Below, one piece after another: positions 37,348-45,793 of a stretch of DNA of 64,000 nucleotides (position 1 is its first letter; each line of letters opens with the position of its first letter). The notes under the pieces were generated by a model that searched no databases, had not been told where the DNA came from, and saw nothing but the letters and a program-made list of their open reading frames with translations. The DNA comes from an uncultured Verrucomicrobiota bacterium (GTDB lineage Bacteria > Verrucomicrobiota > Verrucomicrobiia > Limisphaerales > UBA9464). Made by a program: the position numbers and the translations under genes. The stretch lies in contig CAIJLV010000049.1 in the NCBI GenBank assembly GCA_903821635.1, positions 1 through 64,000 on the forward strand. The letters are read 5' to 3'.

Positions 37348-37659
37348 TTACAGGGCGGCTTTCTTGTCCTTTTTTGCCTTCTTCACCTCGTCGCTTAATT
37401 TGGTCAGGAACTTCTTCGGTTCCTTGTCGAAATCCTTTTTGCAGGCCTTGCAACAGATTTTGATTTCTTGGCCTTCATGCACAAAGGCGTAGGGCTTCAT
37501 GTCCGGATCGGCACCCAACTTCTCGTCCGAGACGAGGCAACTATCCAACGGATAGCTCTTGGCCTCCTTCTTCTTTTCCTTGGACTCGGCCAAGGCGACG
37601 GGAGCGAACACAGAACCGGCCAGCACGGCGACGGCGATCAAGCGAACGAGATTTTTCAT
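37348..37659 (-). CDS. Small secreted TRASH/YHS-like metal-binding protein
   Basis: A 103-residue exported protein with signal MKNLVRLIAVAVLAGSVFAP cleaved near ALA. The mature part has DSCLVSDEKLG and KICCKACKKDFDKEPKKFL, the spaced-cysteine pattern (Cys41, Cys69, Cys70, Cys73) of YHS/TRASH domains, then a lysine-rich tail. Such domains bind copper, silver or other soft metals. It is the first gene of the minus-strand efflux group and may deliver metal to, or buffer it for, CusCBA. AGGGG lies a good distance before the ATG at 37659. Confidence 0.75.
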   Translation of the reverse strand: MKNLVRLIAVAVLAGSVFAPVALAESKEKKKEAKSYPLDSCLVSDEKLGADPDMKPYAFVHEGQEIKICCKACKKDFDKEPKKFLTKLSDEVKKAKKDKKAAL

Positions 37660-38041
37660 ATCGGCAACCCCTGACTACTTAGCCAGAAGGCCTGCGCCAG
37701 CAAGTATTCTTCCCGTCCCCACACACTTAAACCGCTGGGTCGGGTCGGAGCGCCGCCCCTTGCGGATAAAAAATGGGGGCAGCCCGTTGCCAGGCTGCCC
37801 CGCTCCTATGCGTAATCTCCAGATACTGAAAGCGGGTTCCACACCTCTAACACTATTCTGGAGCCAGGCGACGGCCCGTCTACCCACTCAGGCGACTGCA
37901 TCCATCGACGAGCAACAGTCTAGCAGATGCGGGGCCGGTTTGTAGGTCGGATCAATGAAATCGACGTGACGATCCAGTGGCGGAGCAATAGCCGTAGTCA
38001 TTCGGCCTAGTTTACCACCATGCTTGGAGCCGAAATTTGTC
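37660..38041. other. Low-GC intergenic gap between divergent genes
   Basis: About 380 bp separate the TRASH-like gene (-) from the ceramidase-like gene (+). The stretch looks less GC-rich than its flanks and holds an orphan minus-strand terminator (37769-37801) and a short minus-strand open frame that ends at 37888. The first 110 bp should hold the efflux-operon promoter, but no confident -35/-10 or metal-regulator operator was found. Confidence 0.6.
37769..37801 (-). terminator. Orphan rho-independent terminator on the minus strand
   Basis: GGGGCAGCC (37776-37784) and GGCTGCCCC (37793-37801) form a perfect 9-bp stem around an 8-nt loop; on the minus strand it is followed by CATTTTTTA. No established minus-strand gene lies upstream of it, only a 51-residue open frame. 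Confidence 0.75.
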
Positions 38042-38043
38042 AT
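37888..38043 (-). CDS. Possible 51-residue small protein or gene remnant
   Basis: An open frame from ATG 38043 to TGA 37888-37890 encodes 51 residues, ending LLDCCSSMDAVA, and is followed about 87 bp later by a strong minus-strand terminator. The ATG shares the palindromic CATG with the start of the plus-strand ceramidase-like gene. No family was recognised. The frame stays open further upstream, but there it is antisense to a real gene. It may be the tail of a lost gene or an unrelated small gene. Confidence 0.2.
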   Translation of the reverse strand: MTNFGSKHGGKLGRMTTAIAPPLDRHVDFIDPTYKPAPHLLDCCSSMDAVA

Positions 38044-39418
38044 GAGAAAACTCCTGCGCCTAGCCCGGTGGACACTGACCGGCGGCGCCCTGCTGGTGGG
38101 CGGCGCCGGGTTGGCCACGTTGACCACGGTAAACCCAGCGCTCCTGCCGCTCCCGGCCCAGCTCAGCGGGAGCGGGCCGACCCTCACCGAGACCGGCCCG
38201 CTCCGGGCCGGCTTCAGCCGCGTGAAACTCACGCCCACTCTGGGCGCAACTCGCACGGTGCCGGAACGCGGTGAGTTTATTTCCCTGCCCTTGGCCGGCT
38301 TCGGGAACCGGAAAGGCAAGCCGGCCGAAGGCGTCCACGATGACGTGTGGGTCAAGGCCCTTGCCTTTGCCGTGGGTGGTAAAACCGGGGTGGTAGTGTG
38401 CGCCGATGCCCTGATCGTGCCCCGCGAAGTCACCGAACTGGCCCGGCAAAAACTGACGGCGGAAACCGGCCTGCAGCGCGAACACGTTTACTTCGCCGCC
38501 ACCCACACGCATTGCAGCCTCGGTGGCTGGGGCGAAGGGCCCGTGGGGGAGGCGTTTGCCGGTCCGTTTCAACCGGCGGTGCGGATCTGGTTTGCCCAGC
38601 AACTAGCCACCGCCGCCGCGCTGGCATTGCAGGATCTCACTCCGGCTAGCCTCGGTAGCGATTCCTTTTCCGCGCCCCACTTACTCCGCAACCGCCTCGT
38701 GGGCGACCGCGGCCAGATTGATCCCGAATTTGCCCTCCTAGTCGTGAAACAGGCCGACGGCGACACCGCCGTGCTCGGCAGTTACAGCGCGCACGCCACC
38801 ATCCTCGGCGGCGGCACCATGCAGTTCAGCGCAGAATATCCCGGGGCGTGGGCGCGCGCGGTCGAGCAGGCGACCGGCGGCTTGGCCCTCTTCGCCGCCG
38901 GGGGCGTGGGTAGCCACAGCCCGAAGCCGCCGCAGGGTGGCTTCGCCGGCGTGAGCCAAATGGGCGCGGCGCTCGCAACCGAAACCCTTGGGCGACTGGC
39001 CACGATGACACTGACGAATCAGGTCCGCTTCGGCGTGCTCGGCGCCAATTTGGACCTGCCGGAATTGCAGGCCCGCGTCACCGACGGCGTGCGCCTACGG
39101 CCTTGGCTGGCGGCGAAGCTCCTGCCGGTGGGCACTCGCACCCTGCTTCAGGGCTTCCGCTTCAACGACGCCGTGTGGCTGTCCACCCCTTGCGATTTCA
39201 GCGGCGAACTCGCGCTCGAACTGAAGGCTGAGGCCCGCGCCCGCGGCCAAAGGCTACAAGTCACGAGCTTCAACGGTGACTACGTCGGCTACGTGATTCC
39301 GGCGAAATATTACCACCTTGGCGGATATGAGCCGCAGACGATGTCGTTTTTTGGCCCTCAACTGCCGGACTTGTTTATGGCGACGCTCCGGCAGTTGGCG
39401 GCCGAGTTGGGGCCGTAA
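38042..39418 (+). CDS. Neutral/alkaline ceramidase-like N-terminal domain protein
   Basis: A 458-residue protein with an N-terminal membrane/signal helix (MRKLLRLARWTLTGGALLVG) and a body of the neutral ceramidase N-terminal type. Landmarks are GFSRVKLTPTLG, GVHDDVWVKALAFA, the putative metal motif FAATHTHCSLGGWG, SYSAHATILGG and VTSFNGDYVGYVIPAKYY. The full ceramidase C-terminal domain is absent. Such proteins are common and poorly characterised in Verrucomicrobiota and Planctomycetes; amide hydrolysis of a lipid or glycoconjugate is only a possibility. The ATG at 38042 gives a clean signal; a TTG at 38024 is less likely. A paralogue lies at 61118-62638. Confidence 0.72.
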   Translation: MRKLLRLARWTLTGGALLVGGAGLATLTTVNPALLPLPAQLSGSGPTLTETGPLRAGFSRVKLTPTLGATRTVPERGEFISLPLAGFGNRKGKPAEGVHDDVWVKALAFAVGGKTGVVVCADALIVPREVTELARQKLTAETGLQREHVYFAATHTHCSLGGWGEGPVGEAFAGPFQPAVRIWFAQQLATAAALALQDLTPASLGSDSFSAPHLLRNRLVGDRGQIDPEFALLVVKQADGDTAVLGSYSAHATILGGGTMQFSAEYPGAWARAVEQATGGLALFAAGGVGSHSPKPPQGGFAGVSQMGAALATETLGRLATMTLTNQVRFGVLGANLDLPELQARVTDGVRLRPWLAAKLLPVGTRTLLQGFRFNDAVWLSTPCDFSGELALELKAEARARGQRLQVTSFNGDYVGYVIPAKYYHLGGYEPQTMSFFGPQLPDLFMATLRQLAAELGP

Positions 39419-39449
39419 GCCGAGTTTCCTGGCGTTCAGCCTCTCGCCT

Positions 39450-39896
39450 TCAAAATTGGCCTCCGAGCACGACCCCGCTGGGCTCCAGCGTCTTGTCGTC
39501 GCGGAAGGCGCGAGGCGGCGGCGGGCTGCCCGGCGCGTAGAGTGGGTTTCCGTTCCACGTCGTCGGCGGCGGACCTGTGTGGCCGTAACTGCTGGGGGCA
39601 AATGGATTCAGGAGCTGCAACGTCGAACCCACGGAACGTTTCTTCAGCACGTAACCCCCGACGCCGTATTTCTCGATCATTTGGGCTTCGGTGGACGGCT
39701 GGAGTCGGCCCTGCACGGCGGCCTGATTCGCGGGATTCAGCAACAAGGAGGGGGCCGCCAGCGCCGTCGGCACGCCGGTGGGCGGGGCGGATGCGGGCGC
39801 GTTGGTCGCCGGGGCCGGGGCTCGCGGTGTGGTTTCAGCCGCGAAGGAGGCCAGCGTGAGGAGACTTAGACCGGCGGTCAGGAGGGCGGTTTTCAT
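39450..39896 (-). CDS. Hypothetical secreted protein coupled to the HTH-MBL gene
   Basis: A 148-residue exported protein with signal MKTALLTAGLSLLTLASFAA. The mature part is Ala/Pro-rich at first, then has EAQMIEKYGVGGYVLKKRS and a Pro/Gly-rich end. No domain was recognised. Its ATG at 39896 lies inside the stop of the metallo-hydrolase gene (4-bp ATGA overlap), so the two are translationally coupled. The role is unknown. Confidence 0.6.
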   Translation of the reverse strand: MKTALLTAGLSLLTLASFAAETTPRAPAPATNAPASAPPTGVPTALAAPSLLLNPANQAAVQGRLQPSTEAQMIEKYGVGGYVLKKRSVGSTLQLLNPFAPSSYGHTGPPPTTWNGNPLYAPGSPPPPRAFRDDKTLEPSGVVLGGQF

Positions 39897-40717
39897 GGGA
39901 ACCACGGGTTGTTGGCCTGCTCCAACGCCACTGTGGTGAGGGGCCCGTGGCCGGGACCGATGAGCGTGGCCGCGGGCAGCGAGAGAATTTGCGTGCGGAC
40001 TTTTTCCCGGGCCAGCGGCAGCAGGTCGCGCGCCCCCCCCATCGAGCCCGCAAAGATCGCGTCGCCGACGATCGCCACGTGCGGGGCATCTTCCGGCCAG
40101 TTGCCAATGACGTAGGTGATTCCGTCGTCAGCGTGCCCAGGCGTGTCGCGATGGGTAATTCGCAGGCTCCCGACCGAAAAACACGCGTCCGGCGTCAGGC
40201 GCTGTTCCACCGGCGCGTTTTTGGAGCCGGTGTGAATCCGGGCGGCCGGGCAGCGGCCACGAATTTCGCCCAAGGCCGCGACGTGGTCGCCGTGGGAATG
40301 CGTGAGGAAGATGTGCCGCAAATGCAGCCCGTGCTCGGCGAGCAACGCGAAGATCGGGGCCGCGTCGAAGCCTGTGTCGAAGAGCGCCGCGTCGCGGGTC
40401 GCTTCGTCCCAAACGAGGAAGGCGTTCACCGTCATGCCCTCACCCGCGGTCGTGATCATGCGGAGTTCGCGCCACGTTTCCGGGGCCATGGCCGGAGGCA
40501 GCCACCCGTGGGCGAGTCGTTCCAGTTTGGCCCCGTCGAGCGTCAGCAGTTCGGCCAGTTCGGCCCAGCGCGTGCCCGTGGCCACTTGACCCGAATCTTC
40601 CAGCGCGCCGTAAGCGCCCACGTCGAGTCCGGCCGCCGCCGCCGCCGCCGCCATCGCCGTGTGAGTCGAGGTCCTCGCCTTTCGCAGGACGTCGCCCAAG
40701 GAGTCTTCGAGTGTCAT
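39893..40717 (-). CDS. Metallo-beta-lactamase-fold hydrolase with N-terminal helical (HTH-like) domain
   Basis: A 274-residue protein. Residues 90-274 are an MBL-fold hydrolase with the metal motif HSHGDH (140-145), a downstream TPGHADDGITY, VAIVGDAIFAGS and the closing IGPGHGP, the pattern of glyoxalase II-like enzymes. The first 75 residues (LGDVLRKARTSTHTAMAAAA to LERLAHGWLPP) look like a degenerate XRE-type helix-turn-helix domain. The substrate is unknown; thioester or lactone hydrolysis is typical of the fold. The ATG at 40717 is preferred over a start 12 codons upstream. It is coupled to the downstream secreted protein. Confidence 0.8.
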   Translation of the reverse strand: MTLEDSLGDVLRKARTSTHTAMAAAAAAAGLDVGAYGALEDSGQVATGTRWAELAELLTLDGAKLERLAHGWLPPAMAPETWRELRMITTAGEGMTVNAFLVWDEATRDAALFDTGFDAAPIFALLAEHGLHLRHIFLTHSHGDHVAALGEIRGRCPAARIHTGSKNAPVEQRLTPDACFSVGSLRITHRDTPGHADDGITYVIGNWPEDAPHVAIVGDAIFAGSMGGARDLLPLAREKVRTQILSLPAATLIGPGHGPLTTVALEQANNPWFP

Positions 40718-40789
40718 GCCGGGAGCGTAACGGGCGGGGGCGCCCAGACGCAACAGACAGCGTCCGGCCCGGTGTTTTTCCGAGCCGGA

Positions 40790-42259
40790 TCAGGCCCCTT
40801 TTTCGGCCGTTTTTAGCGAGGGCGGGCCGCGGAAACGCTTCCGTTCAAACGTCAACCAGACCACCGCCATGAGTGCTACCGTGCCGCCCAAAATCGGCCG
40901 CGCCTGCTGGTTGGGCGGTTGCACGCCCAGGACGAGGAGGAAGAGGCAGCCGAGCGTCGCCAAGACCGCCAATGGCTTGAACCAGACGCCCAATTGGAAC
41001 GGACCGAACCGCGTCCACGAACGACCATGGGCCCAGCAACCGGCGGCGACCGGCAACACGTAGCTCACGTAAAGGAACACCGTGCCGATGGCCGCGATGG
41101 TTTCGTAACGCAGCAGCACGACGAGCGTCGCGGACCCCAGCGCGGCGGCCCACACGGCGGCCGAGGGGGATTGGGTGCGCGGATTGACGGCGCGAAGCTG
41201 ACGGGCAAAGGGCAGTCCGCCGTCACGCGCAAACGCATAGGCCATGCGTGACGCCGACGTGAGGGCGGCCAACCCACACAGGTATTGGGCGAGCACAATC
41301 CCCACCAGCAGCGCCTGCGCCGCGCCGTTGCCGAGCGCGGATTTCATGATCCACGGGACGATTTCAAAACCCTTCGTCGCTCCGAGCGGCACGTCCGGCA
41401 TTGCCAGTAACAACGCCGCGAGCAGCACCCAGCCAAACAACGCCGATACGGCCACGGAGCGCACCAGGCCGCGCGGAACATTGTGAGCGGCGCCGAGGGT
41501 TTCCTCCGCGGTGTGGGCCGACGCATCGAACCCAGTGATCGTGTAGGCCGGCAGCAGGAAGCCGAGACAGAACAACCAGACGAGGTTTTCCTGCTTGGGA
41601 AAGACCGCCGCGCCTTCCGGCAAGCCGCTAAAGTTGGTGAAGGTCCACAACCGGGACCACTCAAAGTGCTGGGTGGTCCACAACAACGCCACCGTCAGCA
41701 CCGTCGTGAGGCCGAGAATCAACCAACCGCTGAAGTCGGTGAGTTGGGTCGTGAGCCGAATGCCGAAATGGTTGAGCAGCGCCTGCGAGAGCGTCACCAC
41801 AACGACCACTAAGGTCCGCAGGAGCGCTGCGGATTCCGGCGCCGGCGTGAAACCAAAGGCAGCAGTAGCGAAGTCGTAAGTGCCGGTATTGATAGCGGCG
41901 AGCACCGTGACCAAGCCGGCGAGATTGAACCACGCCGTAACCCAACCGCAGGCGCGGCCGCCCAGAATGCTGCCCCAATGATAAAGCCCGCCGGCCGTGG
42001 GAAAGGCACTCGCCACCTGTCCCATCGTCGCCGCCACCCCGAGGGAAAACAGGCAAACCAGCGGCCACCCCAAACCGATGCTGGCGCCGCCCGCGCTATT
42101 GAACCCGACGTGGAACGAGGTGATGCCGCCCGCCAAAATGCAGATGATGGAGAGCGAAAGGGCGAAGTTGGAAAACCCGCTCAGCCGCCGCGCAAGCTCC
42201 GGTTGATAACCCAGTTGGCGGAGCAGTTGTTCGTCGTCGTCGGGCGGTTGATTCGACAT
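40790..42259 (-). CDS. APC-family amino acid/amine permease
   Basis: A 489-residue inner-membrane transporter with about 12 helices. The N-terminal part has ELARRLSGFSNFALSLSIIC and AFPTAGGLYHWGSILGG, and the middle has the family motif GFDASAHTAEETLGAAHNVP. These match the APC superfamily branch of GABA/choline-type permeases. It would import an amino acid or amine by cation symport; the substrate cannot be assigned. A DUF1080 lipoprotein gene lies next downstream-to-upstream at 42296, but no shared pathway is evident. Confidence 0.87.
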   Translation of the reverse strand: MSNQPPDDDEQLLRQLGYQPELARRLSGFSNFALSLSIICILAGGITSFHVGFNSAGGASIGLGWPLVCLFSLGVAATMGQVASAFPTAGGLYHWGSILGGRACGWVTAWFNLAGLVTVLAAINTGTYDFATAAFGFTPAPESAALLRTLVVVVVTLSQALLNHFGIRLTTQLTDFSGWLILGLTTVLTVALLWTTQHFEWSRLWTFTNFSGLPEGAAVFPKQENLVWLFCLGFLLPAYTITGFDASAHTAEETLGAAHNVPRGLVRSVAVSALFGWVLLAALLLAMPDVPLGATKGFEIVPWIMKSALGNGAAQALLVGIVLAQYLCGLAALTSASRMAYAFARDGGLPFARQLRAVNPRTQSPSAAVWAAALGSATLVVLLRYETIAAIGTVFLYVSYVLPVAAGCWAHGRSWTRFGPFQLGVWFKPLAVLATLGCLFLLVLGVQPPNQQARPILGGTVALMAVVWLTFERKRFRGPPSLKTAEKGA

Positions 42260-42295
42260 GGCGATGGCCTCGGGCCAAGGGATTTTAGACCGGGT

Positions 42296-43027
42296 TCAGG
42301 GCAACGTCACCGGCTTGAGCCGCAGGTTTCGGTAGGCCACCGGGCCATGGTCGCCCTGAATTTTCAGGGGGCCGGTCGGCTTTTCGTCACTGAAGGCGGC
42401 GGCACACGTGGGGCAGGTGACCTCGACGTTTTCGTGCAGCACGCGGCCATTGTGACTGACCTTCACGAAGCGGGCGGACTCGGTCTTCCGGCCGGCGGCG
42501 TCAAACCGCGGCGCGCGGAACACCACGTCGAAACTCTGCCATTCGCCGGGGGCCTTGCTCGCGTTGAAGGGTGGTTTCTGGCCGGCGTAACATTCGGGGC
42601 GGCCGCTGCAACTGGCGTAGAGCCCGCCGCAATCACTCGAGGCGAGTTCGCGTTTGCCCCAACTGTCGAAGACCTGCACTTCGTATCGGCCGAGCAAATA
42701 GACTCCGGAATTGGAATCTTTGGGCACGCTGAATTCGACGTGCAGTTCGCAGTCCCCAAACTCGGCGACCGTCAGCAGATCCACCGTGTGCCCGGCGGCA
42801 CTGTTCAGCATCACGCCCTGACCCGGCGTGGCGAGAAACGCCTTCGGATTAGCGGAATCCAAGGTCACGCCCCCGACTTCTCGCCAGGTGCCGGATTCAC
42901 CCCGCCATTGGGCAAAAGCCCCGGCGGAGCCGAGTGAAACCGCTTTCGGCGGGTGGCTGCAGCCCGCGCCCAACCCACCGACGAACAACCCTGCGGCCAG
43001 AACCGGAATCCAAAAAAGCGACTTCAT
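42296..43027 (-). CDS. DUF1080 lipoprotein (third DUF1080 paralogue in the window)
   Basis: A 243-residue lipoprotein: the signal ends in the lipobox-like GLGAGCS, so the mature protein should be lipid-anchored. The DUF1080 core is recognisable: VDLLTVAEFGDCELHVEFSV, KDSNSGVYLLGRYEVQVFDS, CGGLYASCSG, WQSFDVVFRAPRFD and GPVAYRNLRLKPV. It is more divergent than the tandem pair at 18322-19787 and carries several extra cysteines (CSGRPECYAG, VTCPTCAAA). A 3-keto-glycoside hydrolase-like role is possible from the family; the substrate is unknown. Confidence 0.82.
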   Translation of the reverse strand: MKSLFWIPVLAAGLFVGGLGAGCSHPPKAVSLGSAGAFAQWRGESGTWREVGGVTLDSANPKAFLATPGQGVMLNSAAGHTVDLLTVAEFGDCELHVEFSVPKDSNSGVYLLGRYEVQVFDSWGKRELASSDCGGLYASCSGRPECYAGQKPPFNASKAPGEWQSFDVVFRAPRFDAAGRKTESARFVKVSHNGRVLHENVEVTCPTCAAAFSDEKPTGPLKIQGDHGPVAYRNLRLKPVTLP

Positions 43028-43121
43028 TTCGGACTAGAGAAAGGATGCGCGGACCAATTTCCAATGCCCAAGTTGCAGGAACTGCCGTCCGGTTTTACTC
43101 GCCTTGCGCCCCGCCCCCCAA

Positions 43122-43913
43122 TCAACGCACCGGCACCCGCACCACAAACTTCGTGCTGACCCAACCGGACCGCCCCGAGCTGGGTTCTTCAATGCGGAGC
43201 CAGCCGGGGCGTTCTTCGGCGAGTTGGAGTTCCGCGCCGTCGTGGGCGGTGAAAGCGATCTTGGCCTCGTCGAGGGGACTGATCCGCACCGCTGCATTGG
43301 CCTGCGTCACGATCACGGCCGGCTCCTGCACGCGCAGCCACCACGCGAGTCCGAGCAGGGTGCCGAAACCAATCGCCAACCCGCCGAAGGTGACGGTGTA
43401 GCCGCGCACCAACTGGCGGGCCTCAGAACCGGTGCGCGCCACCAGCAGCAGGCCAAACCACGCCCACCAACTGAGCCCCGCCAAACCCGCCCACTCGTTC
43501 AACGTCAGTCGCCCCAGCAACCGGCCGAGCGGCGACGGCGCCCAGCCCAGCCCGGTGATGCGGGCCCGAATTTGGCGCAAGGCCAGGTCGACTTCGCGGT
43601 CCCGCGGTGCCAGCCGTTCGGCTCGTCGCAGCCGGGCGAGTGCCTGACCGAGTTGGCCCAACTGCCCATGGGCCAGACCGCGGTTGAATTCCAGCGCCGC
43701 TGAAGTCGCCGCGGGCGCAATCTGACCGTAGGCAGCCAAGGCTTCGGCAGGTTGTCCCTTGGCGAGCTGGGTGTTGCCGTTCTCGAAGTGTTCGGCGGGC
43801 GCAGCCGCCTGGGCCCCGCTCCAGCCGCCGCTCACCAGCAGGAGGATCAGCCCCAGCCAGCGGCGAACGACGCGGGCGCACGAACCGCCTTGGGGCAGCG
43901 CACGGACGTTCAT
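43122..43913 (-). CDS. batE: BatE-like TPR/SH3 membrane protein
   Basis: A 263-residue exported or membrane protein. After a signal helix (LGLILLLVSGGWSGAQAA) come TPR-like repeats (HFENGNTQLAKGQPAEALAA, FNRGLAHGQLGQLGQALARL), two membrane helices and a C-terminal bacterial SH3-like domain ending RSGWVSTKFVVRV. This order fits BatE of the Bacteroides/Verrucomicrobiota aerotolerance operon. It starts inside the stop of the BatD gene (ATGA) and is the last gene of the operon. Bat proteins are linked to oxygen tolerance and envelope integrity, but their biochemistry is unsettled. Confidence 0.78.
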   Translation of the reverse strand: MNVRALPQGGSCARVVRRWLGLILLLVSGGWSGAQAAAPAEHFENGNTQLAKGQPAEALAAYGQIAPAATSAALEFNRGLAHGQLGQLGQALARLRRAERLAPRDREVDLALRQIRARITGLGWAPSPLGRLLGRLTLNEWAGLAGLSWWAWFGLLLVARTGSEARQLVRGYTVTFGGLAIGFGTLLGLAWWLRVQEPAVIVTQANAAVRISPLDEAKIAFTAHDGAELQLAEERPGWLRIEEPSSGRSGWVSTKFVVRVPVR

Positions 43914-45793
43914 CGCTGGGCCTCCAAGGCGCGCAGGGCGGCGACGGCGGCACGGGCCGATTCCGCCAAGGCGACCAAGGCCGTCTGGGACGTGATCGGC
44001 GAATAACGGGCCTGCGCCAGCGTTTCGAACAGCGTGTGCAGCCGGGTCGCTTCTTCCGCGGCCAAACCACGAGGCACCAAACGCGCCGCCACCACGTCTT
44101 CGGTGAAGGTCCCGGGCGCACCGCCCAAGGTGAGCGCGAGCTGTTCTTGCAAGGCTTGGTTCAGGGCCAAAAAAAACTCCGGTGCCCGACCAGCGGTGGC
44201 GTGGGGCCCCAACTGGGCGAGCGCCGCCGCGAGCGCGCCTTCGCGTTGGCCGCGCACGTCGGGGCCACGTTCCCGCGCCCGTTGGCGCAGGCGCTGGCCG
44301 AGGGCCACGCCGCCATACAGGGTGGGCGGGCCCAGCAGCACCGCGAGGAACCAAGGGCGCTCCACCCACACGGGCGTGAACGCTCTCAGGGTGCCCAAAT
44401 TGGATTTCACCGGCATGACCTCGGCGGCCGCGGCAACCGGCGCGCTGGGTTTTCCCAACTGGTGGTCGGCGACCGGCACGTTGCCGAGCGGTTGGGCCTG
44501 GGCCGTGGCACTGCTGCGGACGTTCACCGCAATCGCCCGCGGTTCGAGTTGGTCGTAGCGCTTGGCTTCCGGATTCCACGCCACGAACGGCGGCAAGCGC
44601 AGCCGTTGCACCCCTGCCCGCTCCGGCACGATGACTTGTTCAAACTGCTTCACGCCTTCGATTCCCAGCACGTCCGTCTCCTCGAAGGCATTGGTGCCCG
44701 GATAGGATTGGAAGCCGCTGCCCGCCGGAACTTCCGGCAGTGTGAGCCCGGCAAAGTTGCCCCGCCCGCGCACGGTCAGCCGCACGGTGATCGGATCCCC
44801 GACCGCGACGTTGGTCGGCGAGGCCGTGATCGCATCCAGACTGAAGCGCCCCACCGCCCCGGTGAAGCCCGAGGGTTGATTCACCCGCGGGGGCGGACTC
44901 ACGCGCAGTTTCACCACCTCGCTGCTGAAGTTGATCTGGCGCTGCTCGTTGCCCCCGCCAAATGGATCTTCGAAAATGCTCCGGCGGCGGCGGGACTGGA
45001 ACAGATAGAGAGTCTCGAACTCTGCCGGGCCCAATTCGAGGTCGCCCGCTTTGGCGGCGGTCAACGCGAGGACGTGGCGATACACGCTGTAAACTTCACC
45101 CCCGAGGGTCTCGGGCGGCAGGTGGTCGGAGTAGTCCTTCCCCTTGGTGAAACCTTCCATCTTGAGCTTGGGCGGATTTTGCCGCGCCGGGGCATGCTTG
45201 AAATAAAAGCGCACCTCCACGGGCACGGTTTCGCCGACGTAGAATTCGGTCTTCGGAACCACGAGTTTCAGGAAGCCCAACTGACCTTGATCAAACCCTT
45301 GGCCGACCCGGAGCTTGAGCGGGTCGCTGGTGTAACGCTGTCCCCCGACTTCCACGGTGAGGGCAGGAATATCCACCACGCCGGTGGACTTCGGCTGCAG
45401 CAGATATTGGTGAATGATCGCCGACGAACGCTCGAAGTTGACGATGGAAACTTGGCGGCCGGAACCCGCAAACGAGGCCGGGCACTCGGGCAATTCTGGC
45501 AGCGTCGGCGGCGGCACGTCGCCCAAGTCGGTGAAGATCAGCTTCAGGGTCGCCTGCTCACCCGCGCCGACGGAGTCCGGCTCCAGTTCCGCCCGGAAAC
45601 CGGGAGCGGCCTGCGCCCAGCCCGGCAGGAGCAGGGCGAACACGAGCGCAACCCAGAGGGGGGCCGAACTGCGTTCAAACCGAGTTGCGCGGGCACGGGG
45701 GCACGCGGGTGGGACGGGGCCGCCCGCCGCCCGCCCCTCACCGGCTCCCCGTGCGCCCGCCAAAGCGGTTCTGGACCTATCGCTGCTCACCAT
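43910..45793 (-). CDS. batD: BatD-like oxygen-tolerance membrane protein
   Basis: A 627-residue protein with a signal helix at about 46-62 (LWVALVFALLLPGWAQA), a large periplasmic region of Ig-like beta domains (FYVGETVPVEVRFYFKHA, VRGRGNFAGLTLPEVPAGSG) and one C-terminal membrane helix (WFLAVLLGPPTLYGGVALGQ) followed by a helical cytoplasmic tail. This is the layout of BatD in Bat operons. The 45 residues before the signal are basic and Ala-rich, so the real start may lie later. It overlaps the TPR gene by 7 bp and BatE by 4 bp. Confidence 0.8.
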   Translation of the reverse strand: MVSSDRSRTALAGARGAGEGRAAGGPVPPACPRARATRFERSSAPLWVALVFALLLPGWAQAAPGFRAELEPDSVGAGEQATLKLIFTDLGDVPPPTLPELPECPASFAGSGRQVSIVNFERSSAIIHQYLLQPKSTGVVDIPALTVEVGGQRYTSDPLKLRVGQGFDQGQLGFLKLVVPKTEFYVGETVPVEVRFYFKHAPARQNPPKLKMEGFTKGKDYSDHLPPETLGGEVYSVYRHVLALTAAKAGDLELGPAEFETLYLFQSRRRRSIFEDPFGGGNEQRQINFSSEVVKLRVSPPPRVNQPSGFTGAVGRFSLDAITASPTNVAVGDPITVRLTVRGRGNFAGLTLPEVPAGSGFQSYPGTNAFEETDVLGIEGVKQFEQVIVPERAGVQRLRLPPFVAWNPEAKRYDQLEPRAIAVNVRSSATAQAQPLGNVPVADHQLGKPSAPVAAAAEVMPVKSNLGTLRAFTPVWVERPWFLAVLLGPPTLYGGVALGQRLRQRARERGPDVRGQREGALAAALAQLGPHATAGRAPEFFLALNQALQEQLALTLGGAPGTFTEDVVAARLVPRGLAAEEATRLHTLFETLAQARYSPITSQTALVALAESARAAVAALRALEAQR

